NCBI GenBank assembly: GCA_041917255.1
Contig: JAYRYA010000001.1
Location: 163,951-227,950 of the forward strand
From: Zoogloea sp041917255
GTDB lineage: Bacteria > Pseudomonadota > Gammaproteobacteria > Burkholderiales > Rhodocyclaceae
Length of the DNA: 64,000 bases
Reading direction: 5' to 3'
Notes under the pieces: model-generated
The model's database searches: none
What the model was told of the DNA's origin: nothing
Seen by the model: only the letters and a program-made list of their open reading frames with translations
Translations under genes and position numbers: made by a program
In this document: one piece after another, positions 49,391-59,077 of the stretch
Position numbering within the stretch: position 1 is the first letter of the stretch
Layout: each line of letters starts with the position of its first letter

Positions 49391-51178
49391 TCAGCGACTG
49401 GTGGGCGCGTGCTTGTCCAGCCATTGGCCGAGCATCATCGAGATCCACACCATCTCGCCGTAGTAGCCTGGGTAGGCGGGTAGGTGAGTGGAGAACAGTT
49501 CGCTCACGAAATCCTTGCGCAGGATCTTGCGTTCGACCAGCACGTCGAGGGATTCTCGCGCCAGCTTGTCGAGGCCCTTGTGCTTGAGCACCCAGTGGCC
49601 GTAGGGCAGGCCGAAGCCCTGCTTCTTCTTGGTGATGATCTCGGGCGGAAGGAAATCCTTCAGGGCTTCCTTGAAGAACCAGCGCAGTTGCAGGCCCTTG
49701 AGCTTGTACTCGGGCGGCAGCTGGAGCGAGAAATCCAGCAGCGCGTCGTCGAGGAGCGGGAAGATCACGTTCATGTCGGCGAGACGCGTGCTGCCGATCA
49801 CCTTGGGCAGATCGTTGTCGGCCAGCGTAAAGCGCCAGTCGAAATTGAGCATTTTGTTCACCAGCGCGTGGGCAGTGGTGTTTTGCCAGACACGGCGCTG
49901 CAGCTTGACCGGCGCGTCGGTATCGACGCCCGCAAGGAAATCCTTCGGGAAGACGTTGTCCATCCCGAGCCGGTAGATCAGGTTGTACTGCGCAGTACGC
50001 TCGGGCAGCGGCGTGGTGGCCTGCTCGATGTAGCTGGCGGCTTTGCGCATCAGCGGCAGCTTGCCCAGCGGCGTTTGCATGATGACGGGTTCGAGGAGCG
50101 CGCTCTTGACGAGGCCGGGCACGTTCTCGTAATAGCCGAACACGCGCTGCTTCGCGTAGCGGGTGTTGCCGCCGAAGAGTTCGTCACCGCCGTCCCCGGC
50201 GAACATCTTGCGATGCCCGTCGTCGTGGGCGAGCTTGGCGCACAGGTACGCCGGCAGTACCGATGAATTGCCGAAGGGTTGGTCGTAGGACGTGGCGACA
50301 CTGGGGATGTTGGCGACCAAGTCGTCGGAGGTGATGTAGTAAGGCACGTGCTTCACACCGAAGTGCTTGGCTGCGATCTTGGCAAACTCCATCTCGTCGT
50401 AGCCTTCGGCTTCGAAACCGATAGAGTAGGCGGTGATGGGGTTGCCGCTCTTGGCAAGCATGCCAACAACGGTCGAGCTATCGGTGCCGCCAGAGAGAAA
50501 CGCGCCCACCGAGGCGCCGTCCAGTTCGCGCTCCACGGCGGACTTGATCAGCGCCTTGAAGGTACTGGCGCTGCTGGCGAAGTCTGCACTGGCGGGTTCT
50601 TCGAAACGGGGCTGCCACCAGGCGACGAGCTGCGTGCGCTCCTTGTCGGCACTCAGGCGAGCGCCGGGCTCGAGGCGGAAGATGTTCTTGAAAATGGTGC
50701 CGGGCGCCGGGATCGCGTGGAAATACAGGTAATCAAACACGCCCTGACGGTCGATCTCGCGGCGCAGGGCCGGCACTTCGTTGGCCCTGTCTGCAAAGCT
50801 CAGGCGACGGCCTTCTCTGGCATAGCAGAAGCCGTAGGTGTTGAAACGATCAGATGCGAGGCCCAAGTGGCCTTTGGCGAGATCAATCCACAACAGCGCA
50901 AAACGCCCTTCGAGACCGGCGATGAAGGCGTCCGGCGATTCACACAGTTGGGCGACCACGGCACGCCAGCCATCCTGCGCTACGCGGCGGCCGAGGGTGG
51001 CATCGCGAAAACGCGGCTCTCCCTGCAGCAGCAGCAGCCGAGCACCATCTTCGAAAGCTGCCACGCGGTTGCCGTCCTGCTGGAGTTGAAGGCCCGGCAG
51101 TGAAATGTCCCGGAGGTCGAGCCGGTCAAATTTCTGGTTGCGGTCGAGGGTGTCGAAATCGATGAAGCCGCGGATCAT
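49391..51178 (-). CDS. Asparagine-synthetase-like protein without the glutaminase cysteine
   Basis: This 595-residue protein has the two-domain layout of glutamine-dependent asparagine synthetases. The C-terminal half is intact, with the pyrophosphatase loop LSGGTDSSTV at about 229-235, MFAGDGGDELFGGN and KKKQGFGLPYGHW. The N-terminal half has the Ntn-hydrolase pattern (GRFALLWID, FGNSS later) but starts MIRGF, not MCG, so the catalytic Cys at position 2 is missing. It may use free ammonia, or make an amide or other ligation in a pathway other than asparagine synthesis. It stands alone. Confidence 0.85.
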   Translation of the reverse strand: MIRGFIDFDTLDRNQKFDRLDLRDISLPGLQLQQDGNRVAAFEDGARLLLLQGEPRFRDATLGRRVAQDGWRAVVAQLCESPDAFIAGLEGRFALLWIDLAKGHLGLASDRFNTYGFCYAREGRRLSFADRANEVPALRREIDRQGVFDYLYFHAIPAPGTIFKNIFRLEPGARLSADKERTQLVAWWQPRFEEPASADFASSASTFKALIKSAVERELDGASVGAFLSGGTDSSTVVGMLAKSGNPITAYSIGFEAEGYDEMEFAKIAAKHFGVKHVPYYITSDDLVANIPSVATSYDQPFGNSSVLPAYLCAKLAHDDGHRKMFAGDGGDELFGGNTRYAKQRVFGYYENVPGLVKSALLEPVIMQTPLGKLPLMRKAASYIEQATTPLPERTAQYNLIYRLGMDNVFPKDFLAGVDTDAPVKLQRRVWQNTTAHALVNKMLNFDWRFTLADNDLPKVIGSTRLADMNVIFPLLDDALLDFSLQLPPEYKLKGLQLRWFFKEALKDFLPPEIITKKKQGFGLPYGHWVLKHKGLDKLARESLDVLVERKILRKDFVSELFSTHLPAYPGYYGEMVWISMMLGQWLDKHAPTSR

Positions 51179-51640
51179 GGGTATGCTGCGCTCTCGGAGT
51201 AAGTTCGGGTCGCCGGGAACGGAAAGGCAACCGGCGTGTTGATGGAAGTCGGGTAAGGTTATCTGCGCCGGGTTTCACTGGCGCGGACAAAGTTGTCGGC
51301 CGAAGAAAAAAGATGTGGCTTCCGGGATGATCGCCGGGGTTCTCGGCAGGAAGCAGTCATGAAGTCCGACGCGGCAATCTGCACGCCACGACTCCTCGCT
51401 TTTCCAAGCCCGCGAAGGGTAGCAAATGATCATGATGTTGGCACGTTCATGTAACCGTTGTTGTGAATTTGATCCAACGGGGCGTCCCGCCCCCGCGATC
51501 TTGTCCGGCGACAGCTGGATTTCGAGGGTCGCGATTGAGGAGCGGATTGTTGGTCGACGGAACTTGCGAAAATCGTGGAAAACGGGCTGTAGCTATACAA
51601 AAAGATGGTTTTGAATTAGGATGATACGTTGTTAGTAGAC
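51179..51640. other. Long intergenic stretch upstream of argF
   Basis: About 460 bases with no convincing gene. A 62-codon frame at 51426-51614 has an unlikely composition and no ribosome site. The part from about 51420 is richer in A+T than its surroundings and may hold a promoter for the hairpin-ended transcript described next. The promoter of the minus-strand gene must also lie here. Confidence 0.5.
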
Positions 51641-51643
51641 ATT

Positions 51644-51676
51644 AAACGGCGGCGTGAGCTGCCGTTTCGCCTTTTT
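51644..51676 (+). terminator. Terminator-like hairpin upstream of argF
   Basis: AAACGGCGGC (51644-51653) pairs with GCTGCCGTTT (51658-51667), with one G-U pair and a GTGA loop, followed by CGCC and five T residues. It lies 90 bases before argF on the same strand, with no gene ending just before it, so it may end a small RNA or act as an attenuator of argF. Confidence 0.65.
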
Positions 51677-51765
51677 GTCGGGCGGGCTTTCCTGCGGGGT
51701 GTGTCTGACAACAGCATGCAGATCCATCCACTTGCCTGACGGCACCATAATCAAGAACGAGTGCC

Positions 51766-52698
51766 ATGAACGCACCGAGACATTACCTACAGTTCAAAGA
51801 TTTGACTCGCGCCGAGTACGACTACCTCTTTGCCCGCACCCGCTGGATCAAAGAGAAGTTCAAGCGCTACGAACCCCACCACCCGCTGTTCGACCGAACG
51901 CTGGTGATGATCTTCGAGAAAGCCAGCACGCGCACGCGGCTGTCTTTTGAGGCCGGGATGCAGCAGCTCGGCGGCTCAGCCATCTACCTTAACACGCGTG
52001 ATTCCCAGCTCGGCCGCGGCGAGCCCGTCGAGGACGCCGCTCAGGTGATCTCGAGGATGAGCGATATCGTGATGATCCGCACTTTCGAGCAGTCGATCAT
52101 CGAGCGCTTCGCCGAATACTCCCGCGTGCCGGTTATCAATGGCCTCACCAATGAATTCCACCCCTGTCAGATCCTGGCAGACATCTTCACCTTCATCGAG
52201 CATCGCGGTTCGATCCAGGGGAAGACGGTGGCGTGGGTTGGTGACGGCAATAACATGTGCAACACCTGGCTGCAGGCAGCCGAGCTGCTCGATTTCAAGG
52301 TGCATGTGTCGACGCCCCCCGGCTATGAGTTCTGCCCCGACCTGGCCGGCGTGCAGGGCACTGACCACTTCGTGCGCTTTGCCGATCCGATGGACGCGTG
52401 TCGCGGCGCCGATCTGGTGACCACCGACGTGTGGACCAGCATGGGTTTCGAGGCCGAGAACGACGAGCGGATGCGCGACTTCGCCGACTGGCGGGTCGAT
52501 GCCGACATGATGCAGGTGGCCAACCCCGGTGCGCTGTTCATGCATTGTCTGCCGGCCCATCGTGGGGAAGAGGTCACGGCCGAAGTCATTGATGGCCCGC
52601 AGTCGGTGGTGTGGGACGAAGCGGAGAACCGCCTCCATGCTCAGAAGGCTCTGATGGAATTCCTGATGATCGGCAAGGTCGAAAACGACCGGGCCTGA
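51766..52698 (+). CDS. argF: Ornithine carbamoyltransferase
   Basis: This 310-residue enzyme makes citrulline from ornithine and carbamoyl phosphate in arginine synthesis. It carries the carbamoyl-phosphate motif STRTRLSFE, EFHPCQILAD and the ornithine-binding MHCLPAHRGEE. The length and motifs are those of anabolic ArgF. argG, the next step of the pathway, follows after 52 bases on the same strand, so the two are probably co-expressed. Confidence 0.96.
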   Translation: MNAPRHYLQFKDLTRAEYDYLFARTRWIKEKFKRYEPHHPLFDRTLVMIFEKASTRTRLSFEAGMQQLGGSAIYLNTRDSQLGRGEPVEDAAQVISRMSDIVMIRTFEQSIIERFAEYSRVPVINGLTNEFHPCQILADIFTFIEHRGSIQGKTVAWVGDGNNMCNTWLQAAELLDFKVHVSTPPGYEFCPDLAGVQGTDHFVRFADPMDACRGADLVTTDVWTSMGFEAENDERMRDFADWRVDADMMQVANPGALFMHCLPAHRGEEVTAEVIDGPQSVVWDEAENRLHAQKALMEFLMIGKVENDRA

Positions 52699-52750
52699 AG
52701 CAGGCGACAATTGATGCAAGACTCATCTACTCATTAGCAGAAAGCAGGAC

Positions 52751-53980
<1,230 letters not shown>

Positions 53981-53989
53981 TAAGCCGGC

Positions 53990-54223
53990 ATGGACCCCAA
54001 CGACGTATTCATATTTGGGCTGACCGTCGCAGAGTTCGAGGATATTTCCCTCAAGGTCTGCGTCGGCGGTCTGATTGCCTACATGATATTCATCATCGGC
54101 CACCTCGCCTGGGAATCCAAGGCGGGCAAATACGGCGCGATCTGGATGTTCATAGGCTTGGGCGTCGGCTTTATCGGCTTCATGGCCAAGGGTATCCTCC
54201 AGCGGCTGCTCGGCATCGAATAA
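53990..54223 (+). CDS. DUF2788 small membrane protein
   Basis: This 77-residue protein has two hydrophobic segments (about residues 23-41 and 50-66) around KAGKYGAIW. It resembles DUF2788 proteins of beta- and gammaproteobacteria, which share the F-x-x-x-SLKVCVGGLI-like start and the short basic loop. The function is unknown. It follows argG after nine bases and probably shares its transcript. Confidence 0.75.
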   Translation: MDPNDVFIFGLTVAEFEDISLKVCVGGLIAYMIFIIGHLAWESKAGKYGAIWMFIGLGVGFIGFMAKGILQRLLGIE

Positions 54224-54245
54224 CCCCATCTATTTAAGTGACCAA

Positions 54246-54569
54246 ATGACCCAGTCTGCACAATTCGACGGCGTGTCCGTCGTCAAGCAAGCCAACGTGT
54301 ATTTCGACGGCAAGTGCGTCAGCCACACCGTCCTGTTCGCCGATGGCAGCAAGAAGACCGTCGGCGTGATCCTGCCGGCCGCCCTCACTTTCAACACCGG
54401 CGCCCCAGAGGTCATGGAAACCGTGGCTGGTGCTTGCCGCTACCGCCTGAAGGGCGAGACGGAATGGAAGACCTCCGCCGCAGGAGAGAGCTTCAACGTG
54501 CCGGGCGATTCCAGCTTCGACATCGAAGTGACCGGTGAGCCCTATCACTACGTCTGCTACTTCGGCTGA
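54246..54569 (+). CDS. ppnP: Pyrimidine/purine nucleoside phosphorylase PpnP
   Basis: This 107-residue cupin protein (formerly UPF0345/YaiE) phosphorylyses several nucleosides to base and ribose-1-phosphate. Family marks are VYFDGKCVSHTV, DGSKKTVGVILP and FNVPGDSSFDIEV near the end. The length is slightly above E. coli's 94. It lies in a run of small genes between argG and yajQ. Confidence 0.92.
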   Translation: MTQSAQFDGVSVVKQANVYFDGKCVSHTVLFADGSKKTVGVILPAALTFNTGAPEVMETVAGACRYRLKGETEWKTSAAGESFNVPGDSSFDIEVTGEPYHYVCYFG

Positions 54570-54582
54570 ACGGGAGTCGATC

Positions 54583-55068
54583 ATGCCGTCCTTCGACATC
54601 ACCTCCGAAGTCGACATGGTTGCCCTGCGTAACGCCGTCGAGGGCGCCAATCGCAAGATCACCGGCCGCTACGATTTCAAGGGCAGCGACGCGCGGGTCG
54701 AGCAGTCCGAAAAGCTGCTCACCTTGCACGGCGACAGCGATTTCCAGCTTGAGCAGATGCTGGCCATCCTGCTGCCCGAAATGACTGCCAAGAAGATCGA
54801 CGTGCGCTGTCTCAAGCACGGTGACGTGCAGAAGGTGGGCGGCAACAAGGTCAAGCAGGAACTCACTGTTCGCGTCGGCATCGAACAGGAGCAGTCCAAG
54901 AAGATCGTCAAGCTCATCAAGGACAGCAAACTAAAAGTGCAGGCTAGCATCCAGGGCGAAGCCGTGCGGGTGAGCGGTGCGAAGCGAGACCTCCTGCAAG
55001 ACTGTATTGCCCTGGTTCGCAAGGAAATCGCCGACTATCCTTTGCAGTATGGCAACTTCAGGGATTGA
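54583..55068 (+). CDS. yajQ: YajQ-family nucleotide-binding protein
   Basis: This 161-residue protein (UPF0234) starts MPSFDITSEVDMVALRNAV, the usual N-terminus, and has two ferredoxin-like halves (GRYDFKGSDARVE; VRVSGAKRDLLQD). Xanthomonas YajQ binds cyclic di-GMP and acts with a transcription regulator; whether this one does is unknown. The frame is open upstream into ppnP, but ATG 54583, 14 bases after the ppnP stop, is the conserved start. Confidence 0.94.
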   Translation: MPSFDITSEVDMVALRNAVEGANRKITGRYDFKGSDARVEQSEKLLTLHGDSDFQLEQMLAILLPEMTAKKIDVRCLKHGDVQKVGGNKVKQELTVRVGIEQEQSKKIVKLIKDSKLKVQASIQGEAVRVSGAKRDLLQDCIALVRKEIADYPLQYGNFRD

Positions 55069-55077
55069 TTTGCAGCC

Positions 55078-55266
55078 ATGAACATCGCTTCGGTCCCCAC
55101 GACCTCGCAAGTTCAGCCGCAGGACACCGTGTCGCTGGTCATGCTGCGCAAGCAGCTTGACCTGCAGCAGGCCAATGCAGCCCAGTTGATTGCAACGCTG
55201 CCCGAGCCGGTCTCCGCACCGGATCCGACGGCAACCATCGGTGGGCGCATCAACACCTACGCGTGA
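55078..55266 (+). CDS. YjfB-like putative motility protein
   Basis: This 62-residue protein matches the small YjfB family: a hydrophilic N-terminus, a central helix (VSLVMLRKQLDLQQANAAQLIATLP split by the family's AQLL-like core) and a C-terminal GxxIN motif (GGRINTYA). The family is linked to motility by genomic context in Bacillus and others; its role is not proven. It lies nine bases after yajQ and just before a terminator, with no flagellar genes in view. Confidence 0.78.
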   Translation: MNIASVPTTSQVQPQDTVSLVMLRKQLDLQQANAAQLIATLPEPVSAPDPTATIGGRINTYA

Positions 55267-55286
55267 AATGTTCTCGCGGCATAATT

Positions 55287-55316
55287 GAAACCAGCCTTCG
55301 GGCTGGTTTCTTTTTT
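55287..55316 (+). terminator. Intrinsic terminator after the yajQ/yjfB-like genes
   Basis: GAAACCAGCC (55287-55296) pairs perfectly with GGCTGGTTTC (55301-55310) around TTCG, followed by six T residues. Confidence 0.95.
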
Positions 55317-55410
55317 ATTGGCCTGTGAAAAGGGAAGGGGAGTTCGAATTGGTCGTGAGCCTTCCAACTGTTTTTGTGATGATCGCCAGGTGATCGAGTC
55401 ACTCCCGTTC

Positions 55411-56067
55411 ATGAAAATACCGCATCCAATCATGTTGGTCAGCGTCGTCACGGCCCTGACCAGCCTGCCGGCCGCAGCGACCGATGTCGCGCTGGCTGGC
55501 GTTTTCCCGGGCAAGGCGCTGCTCGTCGTGAACGGTGGCGCACCCAGGGCGGTGGCCGTGGGCACGAGTTCGCCCGATGGTGTACGTATTCTCAGTGTCG
55601 ATGCCGACGGCGCAACGCTCGAGTTTGACGGCGGCCGGCACCGGCTTGTGATCGGTCAGCGTGCAGTGCATGTCAGCGGAGCAGGGGCAGGCGGTCGGGT
55701 GCCGAGCGTCGTCATCCAGGCCGACAGCGGCGGGCAGTTTCATACGACGGGTTCGATCAACGGAGCCCAGATGCGCTTTATCGTGGACACCGGCGCGACA
55801 TTTGTCTCCCTCGGGCGCAGTGACGCCCTCAAGGCCGGGATCGATTTCACCAAGGGCGAGCCCGCGTTGATGCAGACTGCCAACGGCACTGCGCGGGCCT
55901 GGCGGGTAGTGCTCGATACGGTGCGCGTTGGCGATGTGACCCTGCGCAACGTGGACGGTGTCGTGCATTCGGGCGAGTTGCCGTTCGCCCTTCTCGGCAT
56001 GAGTTTCCTCAATCGCATGGAGATGCGGCGGGATGGCCCTGCGCTCCAGTTGCGCCAGCGTTATTGA
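55411..56067 (+). CDS. Exported retroviral-type aspartic protease (TIGR02281-like)
   Basis: From ATG 55411 the product has 218 residues: a signal peptide (about 1-23, ending PAAAT) and a C-terminal clan AA protease domain with the active-site triad in RFIVDTGATFVSLG and the flap/partner region FALLGMSFLNRMEM. It probably works as a dimer, as for retropepsins. It is expected in the periplasm; the substrate is unknown. The frame is open further upstream across the terminator, but 55411 is the first start with a signal peptide. Confidence 0.87.
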   Translation: MKIPHPIMLVSVVTALTSLPAAATDVALAGVFPGKALLVVNGGAPRAVAVGTSSPDGVRILSVDADGATLEFDGGRHRLVIGQRAVHVSGAGAGGRVPSVVIQADSGGQFHTTGSINGAQMRFIVDTGATFVSLGRSDALKAGIDFTKGEPALMQTANGTARAWRVVLDTVRVGDVTLRNVDGVVHSGELPFALLGMSFLNRMEMRRDGPALQLRQRY

Positions 56068-56083
56068 TTGGCGGCCTGAGCTC

Positions 56084-56686
56084 ATGAATGGTTCAAGATC
56101 AGCCCGGACGTTTTCTGTCGACGTGTTGCGCCAGCGCTTTGCCGAAGGCAAGCAATTTGATTCTCCAGTGGAGGATGGTATCCCGTCCGGCCCGCTGCGC
56201 CCGGCAGCGGTGTTGGTCCCAATCGTGCTCCGTAAGCCCGAGCCCACGATGCTCCTCACCCGCCGGACAGATCACCTGCATCACCACCCGGGGCAGGTGA
56301 GTTTTCCGGGCGGGCGCGTCGAAGAGCAGGACAGCTCGCCGATCGAAACCGCTCTGCGTGAAACGGAGGAGGAAATCAGCCTCGCCCGGCACCATGTCGA
56401 GTTGCTCGGCTGCCTTCCTCAATACCGTACCGGTACGGGCTTTGAGGTGACGCCTGTGGTCGGGCTGGTTACGCCACCTTTTGAGCTGGTTCCCGATGCG
56501 TTCGAAGTCGCCGAGGTGTTCGAGGTACCACTGTCCTTCCTTCTCAACGAAACCAATCACCAACTGCACAAGGTGGAGGTGCGCGGAAAGCTGCGCGAGT
56601 ACTATGCGATGCCCTATGGCGACTACTTCATCTGGGGTGCGACGGCCGGGATGATTGTCAGTCTGTATCGATTCTTCCGCCGCTGA
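56084..56686 (+). CDS. Nudix hydrolase, CoA pyrophosphatase type
   Basis: From ATG 56084 the product has 200 residues and a Nudix domain with TRRTDHLHHHPGQVSFPGG followed by the Nudix box (ALRETEEEISL). The HHPGQVSFPGG lead-in is the NudL/YeaB-type CoA-diphosphatase signature. It hydrolyses CoA or its derivatives, or another nucleotide. It follows the aspartic protease gene after 16 bases. Confidence 0.88.
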   Translation: MNGSRSARTFSVDVLRQRFAEGKQFDSPVEDGIPSGPLRPAAVLVPIVLRKPEPTMLLTRRTDHLHHHPGQVSFPGGRVEEQDSSPIETALRETEEEISLARHHVELLGCLPQYRTGTGFEVTPVVGLVTPPFELVPDAFEVAEVFEVPLSFLLNETNHQLHKVEVRGKLREYYAMPYGDYFIWGATAGMIVSLYRFFRR

Positions 56687-56779
56687 GCAAACGGCATTTG
56701 TGTTAGGTGCGTTTGGTGGTATCGTGAGCAACCCCCAATAGGCCTGAACTTCGAGGGTTTTCAAAAAGCCCCCTGCCGC

Positions 56780-57706
56780 ATGACCCTGTTTTCGCTGATC
56801 GTCGCGCTGCTCGTCGAGCAACTTCGTCCGCTCTCTGTCGAGCGTTTCGTCCAGGCGCCCCTCAAGGCTTTTGCGCGTTTTCTTGAAGACCGTTTCAACG
56901 ACGGCGAATCCCGTCATGGAGCGGTGGCGTGGTGGGTGGCGATCCTGTCTGTTTGTTTCGCTTCGGCGCTGGTCTACTTCCTGCTCTGGAACATCCATTT
57001 CGTCCTGGCGCTGGCCTTCAACGTGGTCTTGCTCTACCTGACGATGGGATTCCGGCACGTCAGCCACTATTTCACCGATATCCAACTGGCGCTGCGGATG
57101 GGCGAACTGCCGCGCGCCCGGCAATTGATCAGCGAGTGGCGTGGCCGCTCCCACGATAAATCCAGCTCCAGTGAAGTCGCCCGGCTGGCGATCGAAGAGG
57201 CGCTCATTGCGTCCCACCGTAACGTCTTCGGCGTCATCTTCTGGTTCGTCATCCTGCCCGGCCCGAGCGGCGCTCTGCTATATCGGCTGGCGCGCTTCTT
57301 CGAGCAGGAGTGGGGCTTTCGCAGCAGTGCTCTTGATTTCGGGGACTTCGGCGAGTTCTCCCTCAGGGCCTGCGCCGCACTTGACTGGATTCCCGTGCGC
57401 CTCTCTGCTGCGGCGTTCTCGATCGTGGGTGACTTCGAGGATGGCGTCTATTGCTGGCGCGCGCAGGCCAGCCAATGGAAAGACAAGGCTTCCGGTATAC
57501 TGCTTTCCAGCGGGGGCGGTGCACTAGGCGTCCGCCTCGGCATGCCGATTTTCGAATCCGGCGAAGTTGTTGAACGTCCTGAAATGGGAATCGGTGATGA
57601 TGCGGACGCCGATTTCATGCAAAGCACTATCGGCTTGGTCTGGAGAACGCTTGTGTTGGTGTTTCTTGTGTTGGCACTGCTCAGCGTGGCAAGGATGGGT
57701 TGGTAA
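56780..57706 (+). CDS. CobD/CbiB-family membrane protein
   Basis: This 308-residue protein has four or five hydrophobic segments and resembles the CobD/CbiB family (LFSLIVALLVEQLRPL at the start, FVILPGPSGALLYRLA centrally). True CbiB attaches aminopropanol to cobyric acid, but no cobalamin gene is in the window, and this short form is often found alone in betaproteobacteria. It is also distantly like AmpE. The function is therefore unknown. It lies 31 bases before a thiolase gene. Confidence 0.75.
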   Translation: MTLFSLIVALLVEQLRPLSVERFVQAPLKAFARFLEDRFNDGESRHGAVAWWVAILSVCFASALVYFLLWNIHFVLALAFNVVLLYLTMGFRHVSHYFTDIQLALRMGELPRARQLISEWRGRSHDKSSSSEVARLAIEEALIASHRNVFGVIFWFVILPGPSGALLYRLARFFEQEWGFRSSALDFGDFGEFSLRACAALDWIPVRLSAAAFSIVGDFEDGVYCWRAQASQWKDKASGILLSSGGGALGVRLGMPIFESGEVVERPEMGIGDDADADFMQSTIGLVWRTLVLVFLVLALLSVARMGW

Positions 57707-57737
57707 TTTCCCGTAGTAATTGAGAGGAGGAATAAAT

Positions 57738-58922
57738 ATGGCTAATCGTGAAGTTGTGGTTCTGAGCGCTGTCCGTTCTGCCATCGGTGCCTTCGGTGGT
57801 TCGCTTGCTGATTTCGATTCCAGCGAGCTCGGCGGCATCGTGATGAAGGAGGCGGTCGCTCGCTCCGGCGTTGATCCCCAGCTGATCAACTACGTCACCG
57901 TGGGTACCACCATGCCCACCGACTCCCGTTACGCTTACGTTTCCCGTGTCGCCTCCATCCAGGCCGGCCTGTCGATGGACTCCGTCGCGATGCAGGTCAG
58001 CCGGCTGTGTGCCTCCGGCCTCCAGGGCATCGTTACCACCGCCCAGAACATTCTGCTGGGTGATTCCGATTTCGGTATCGGCGGTGGCGTCGAAGTGATG
58101 TCCAAAGCTGCGTACATGCTGCCCGCGCTGCGTTCTGGTGCTCGCATGGGTGACACCAAGGCAATCGACTCCATGGTCGCCGTGCTAACCGATCCGTTCG
58201 GCGTTGGCCACATGGGTATCACTGCTGAAAACCTGGCTACCAAGTACAATATCTCCCGCGAAGAGCAGGACGCCTTCGCTGTCGAATCTCAGCGCCGCGC
58301 GGCCGCCGCCATTGACGAAGGCCGTTTCAAGTCTCAGATCGTTCCCATCGTCAAGCAGACCCGCAAGGGCGAAGTCGTGTTCGACACCGACGAGCACATC
58401 AAGCGCGGCACGACCATGGAATCGCTGGCCAAGATGAAGCCGGCCTTCAAGAAGGATGGCTCCGTCACTGCGGGTAACGCGTCCGGCATCAACGATGGTG
58501 CCGCTTTCTTTGTGCTGGCCGACGCGGCTGCCGCTGCCAACGCTGGCTACAAGCCGATGGCTCGTCTTGTCTCCTACGCTGTTGCTGGTGTGCCGAACGA
58601 CGTCATGGGCGAAGGCCCGATCCCGGCGACCAAACTGGCCCTCAAGAAGGCTGGCCTGACCCTCGATCAGATGGATGTCATCGAGTCCAACGAAGCCTTT
58701 GCCGCACAGGCGCTGGCTGTGACCAAGGTTCTTGGTCTGGATCCGGCAAAGACCAACCCGAACGGCGGCGCGATTGCGCTCGGCCACCCGGTCGGCTGTT
58801 CCGGCGCGTTCATCGCCACCAAGGCCCTCTACGAACTGCAGCGCACTGGTGGCCGTTACGCGCTGGTGACGATGTGTATCGGCGGTGGTCAGGGCATTGC
58901 GACCATCTTCGAACGCGTCTAA
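57738..58922 (+). CDS. Acetyl-CoA acetyltransferase / beta-ketothiolase
   Basis: This 394-residue thiolase has the active cysteine in SRLCASGLQG (about Cys90), the histidine in ALGHPVGCSGA and the second cysteine in MCIGGGQG. ATG 57738 follows a strong GGAGGA site. It forms or cleaves acetoacetyl-CoA or longer beta-ketoacyl-CoA. In betaproteobacteria such enzymes (PhaA, BktB) often feed polyhydroxybutyrate synthesis, but no pha genes are nearby, so degradative use is equally possible. It is followed by its own terminator. Confidence 0.93.
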   Translation: MANREVVVLSAVRSAIGAFGGSLADFDSSELGGIVMKEAVARSGVDPQLINYVTVGTTMPTDSRYAYVSRVASIQAGLSMDSVAMQVSRLCASGLQGIVTTAQNILLGDSDFGIGGGVEVMSKAAYMLPALRSGARMGDTKAIDSMVAVLTDPFGVGHMGITAENLATKYNISREEQDAFAVESQRRAAAAIDEGRFKSQIVPIVKQTRKGEVVFDTDEHIKRGTTMESLAKMKPAFKKDGSVTAGNASGINDGAAFFVLADAAAAANAGYKPMARLVSYAVAGVPNDVMGEGPIPATKLALKKAGLTLDQMDVIESNEAFAAQALAVTKVLGLDPAKTNPNGGAIALGHPVGCSGAFIATKALYELQRTGGRYALVTMCIGGGQGIATIFERV

Positions 58923-58945
58923 GCGCTCCGAAATAGTGCCCCTCG

Positions 58946-58977
58946 AGGCCCCGCCGTAAGGTGGGGCCTTGTTGTTT
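58946..58977 (+). terminator. Terminator after the thiolase gene
   Basis: AGGCCCCGCC (58946-58955) pairs with GGTGGGGCCT (58960-58969) with one G-U pair and a GTAA loop; the T-tract (TTGTTGTTT) is interrupted. Confidence 0.8.
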
Positions 58978-59009
58978 CAAGAAAGTTGTATAAATAGCAA
59001 GCAAAATGC

Positions 59010-59039
59010 TTGTCAAGCCATCGTGGTTTCCCATACAAT
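59010..59039 (+). promoter_or_regulatory. Sigma-70 promoter of rpsT
   Basis: TTGTCA (59010-59015) and TACAAT (59034-59039) are separated by 18 bases in an A+T-rich stretch, 38 bases before the rpsT ATG. Confidence 0.75.
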
Positions 59040-59077
59040 CCATGGCTTTACTGCATTTCTTTCAGGATTACTAAAAG

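Noticed and set aside
51426..51614. 62-codon frame upstream of argF
   Set aside because: No ribosome site, unusual composition (many Cys, Arg and Trp) and no family; better explained as non-coding leader sequence.
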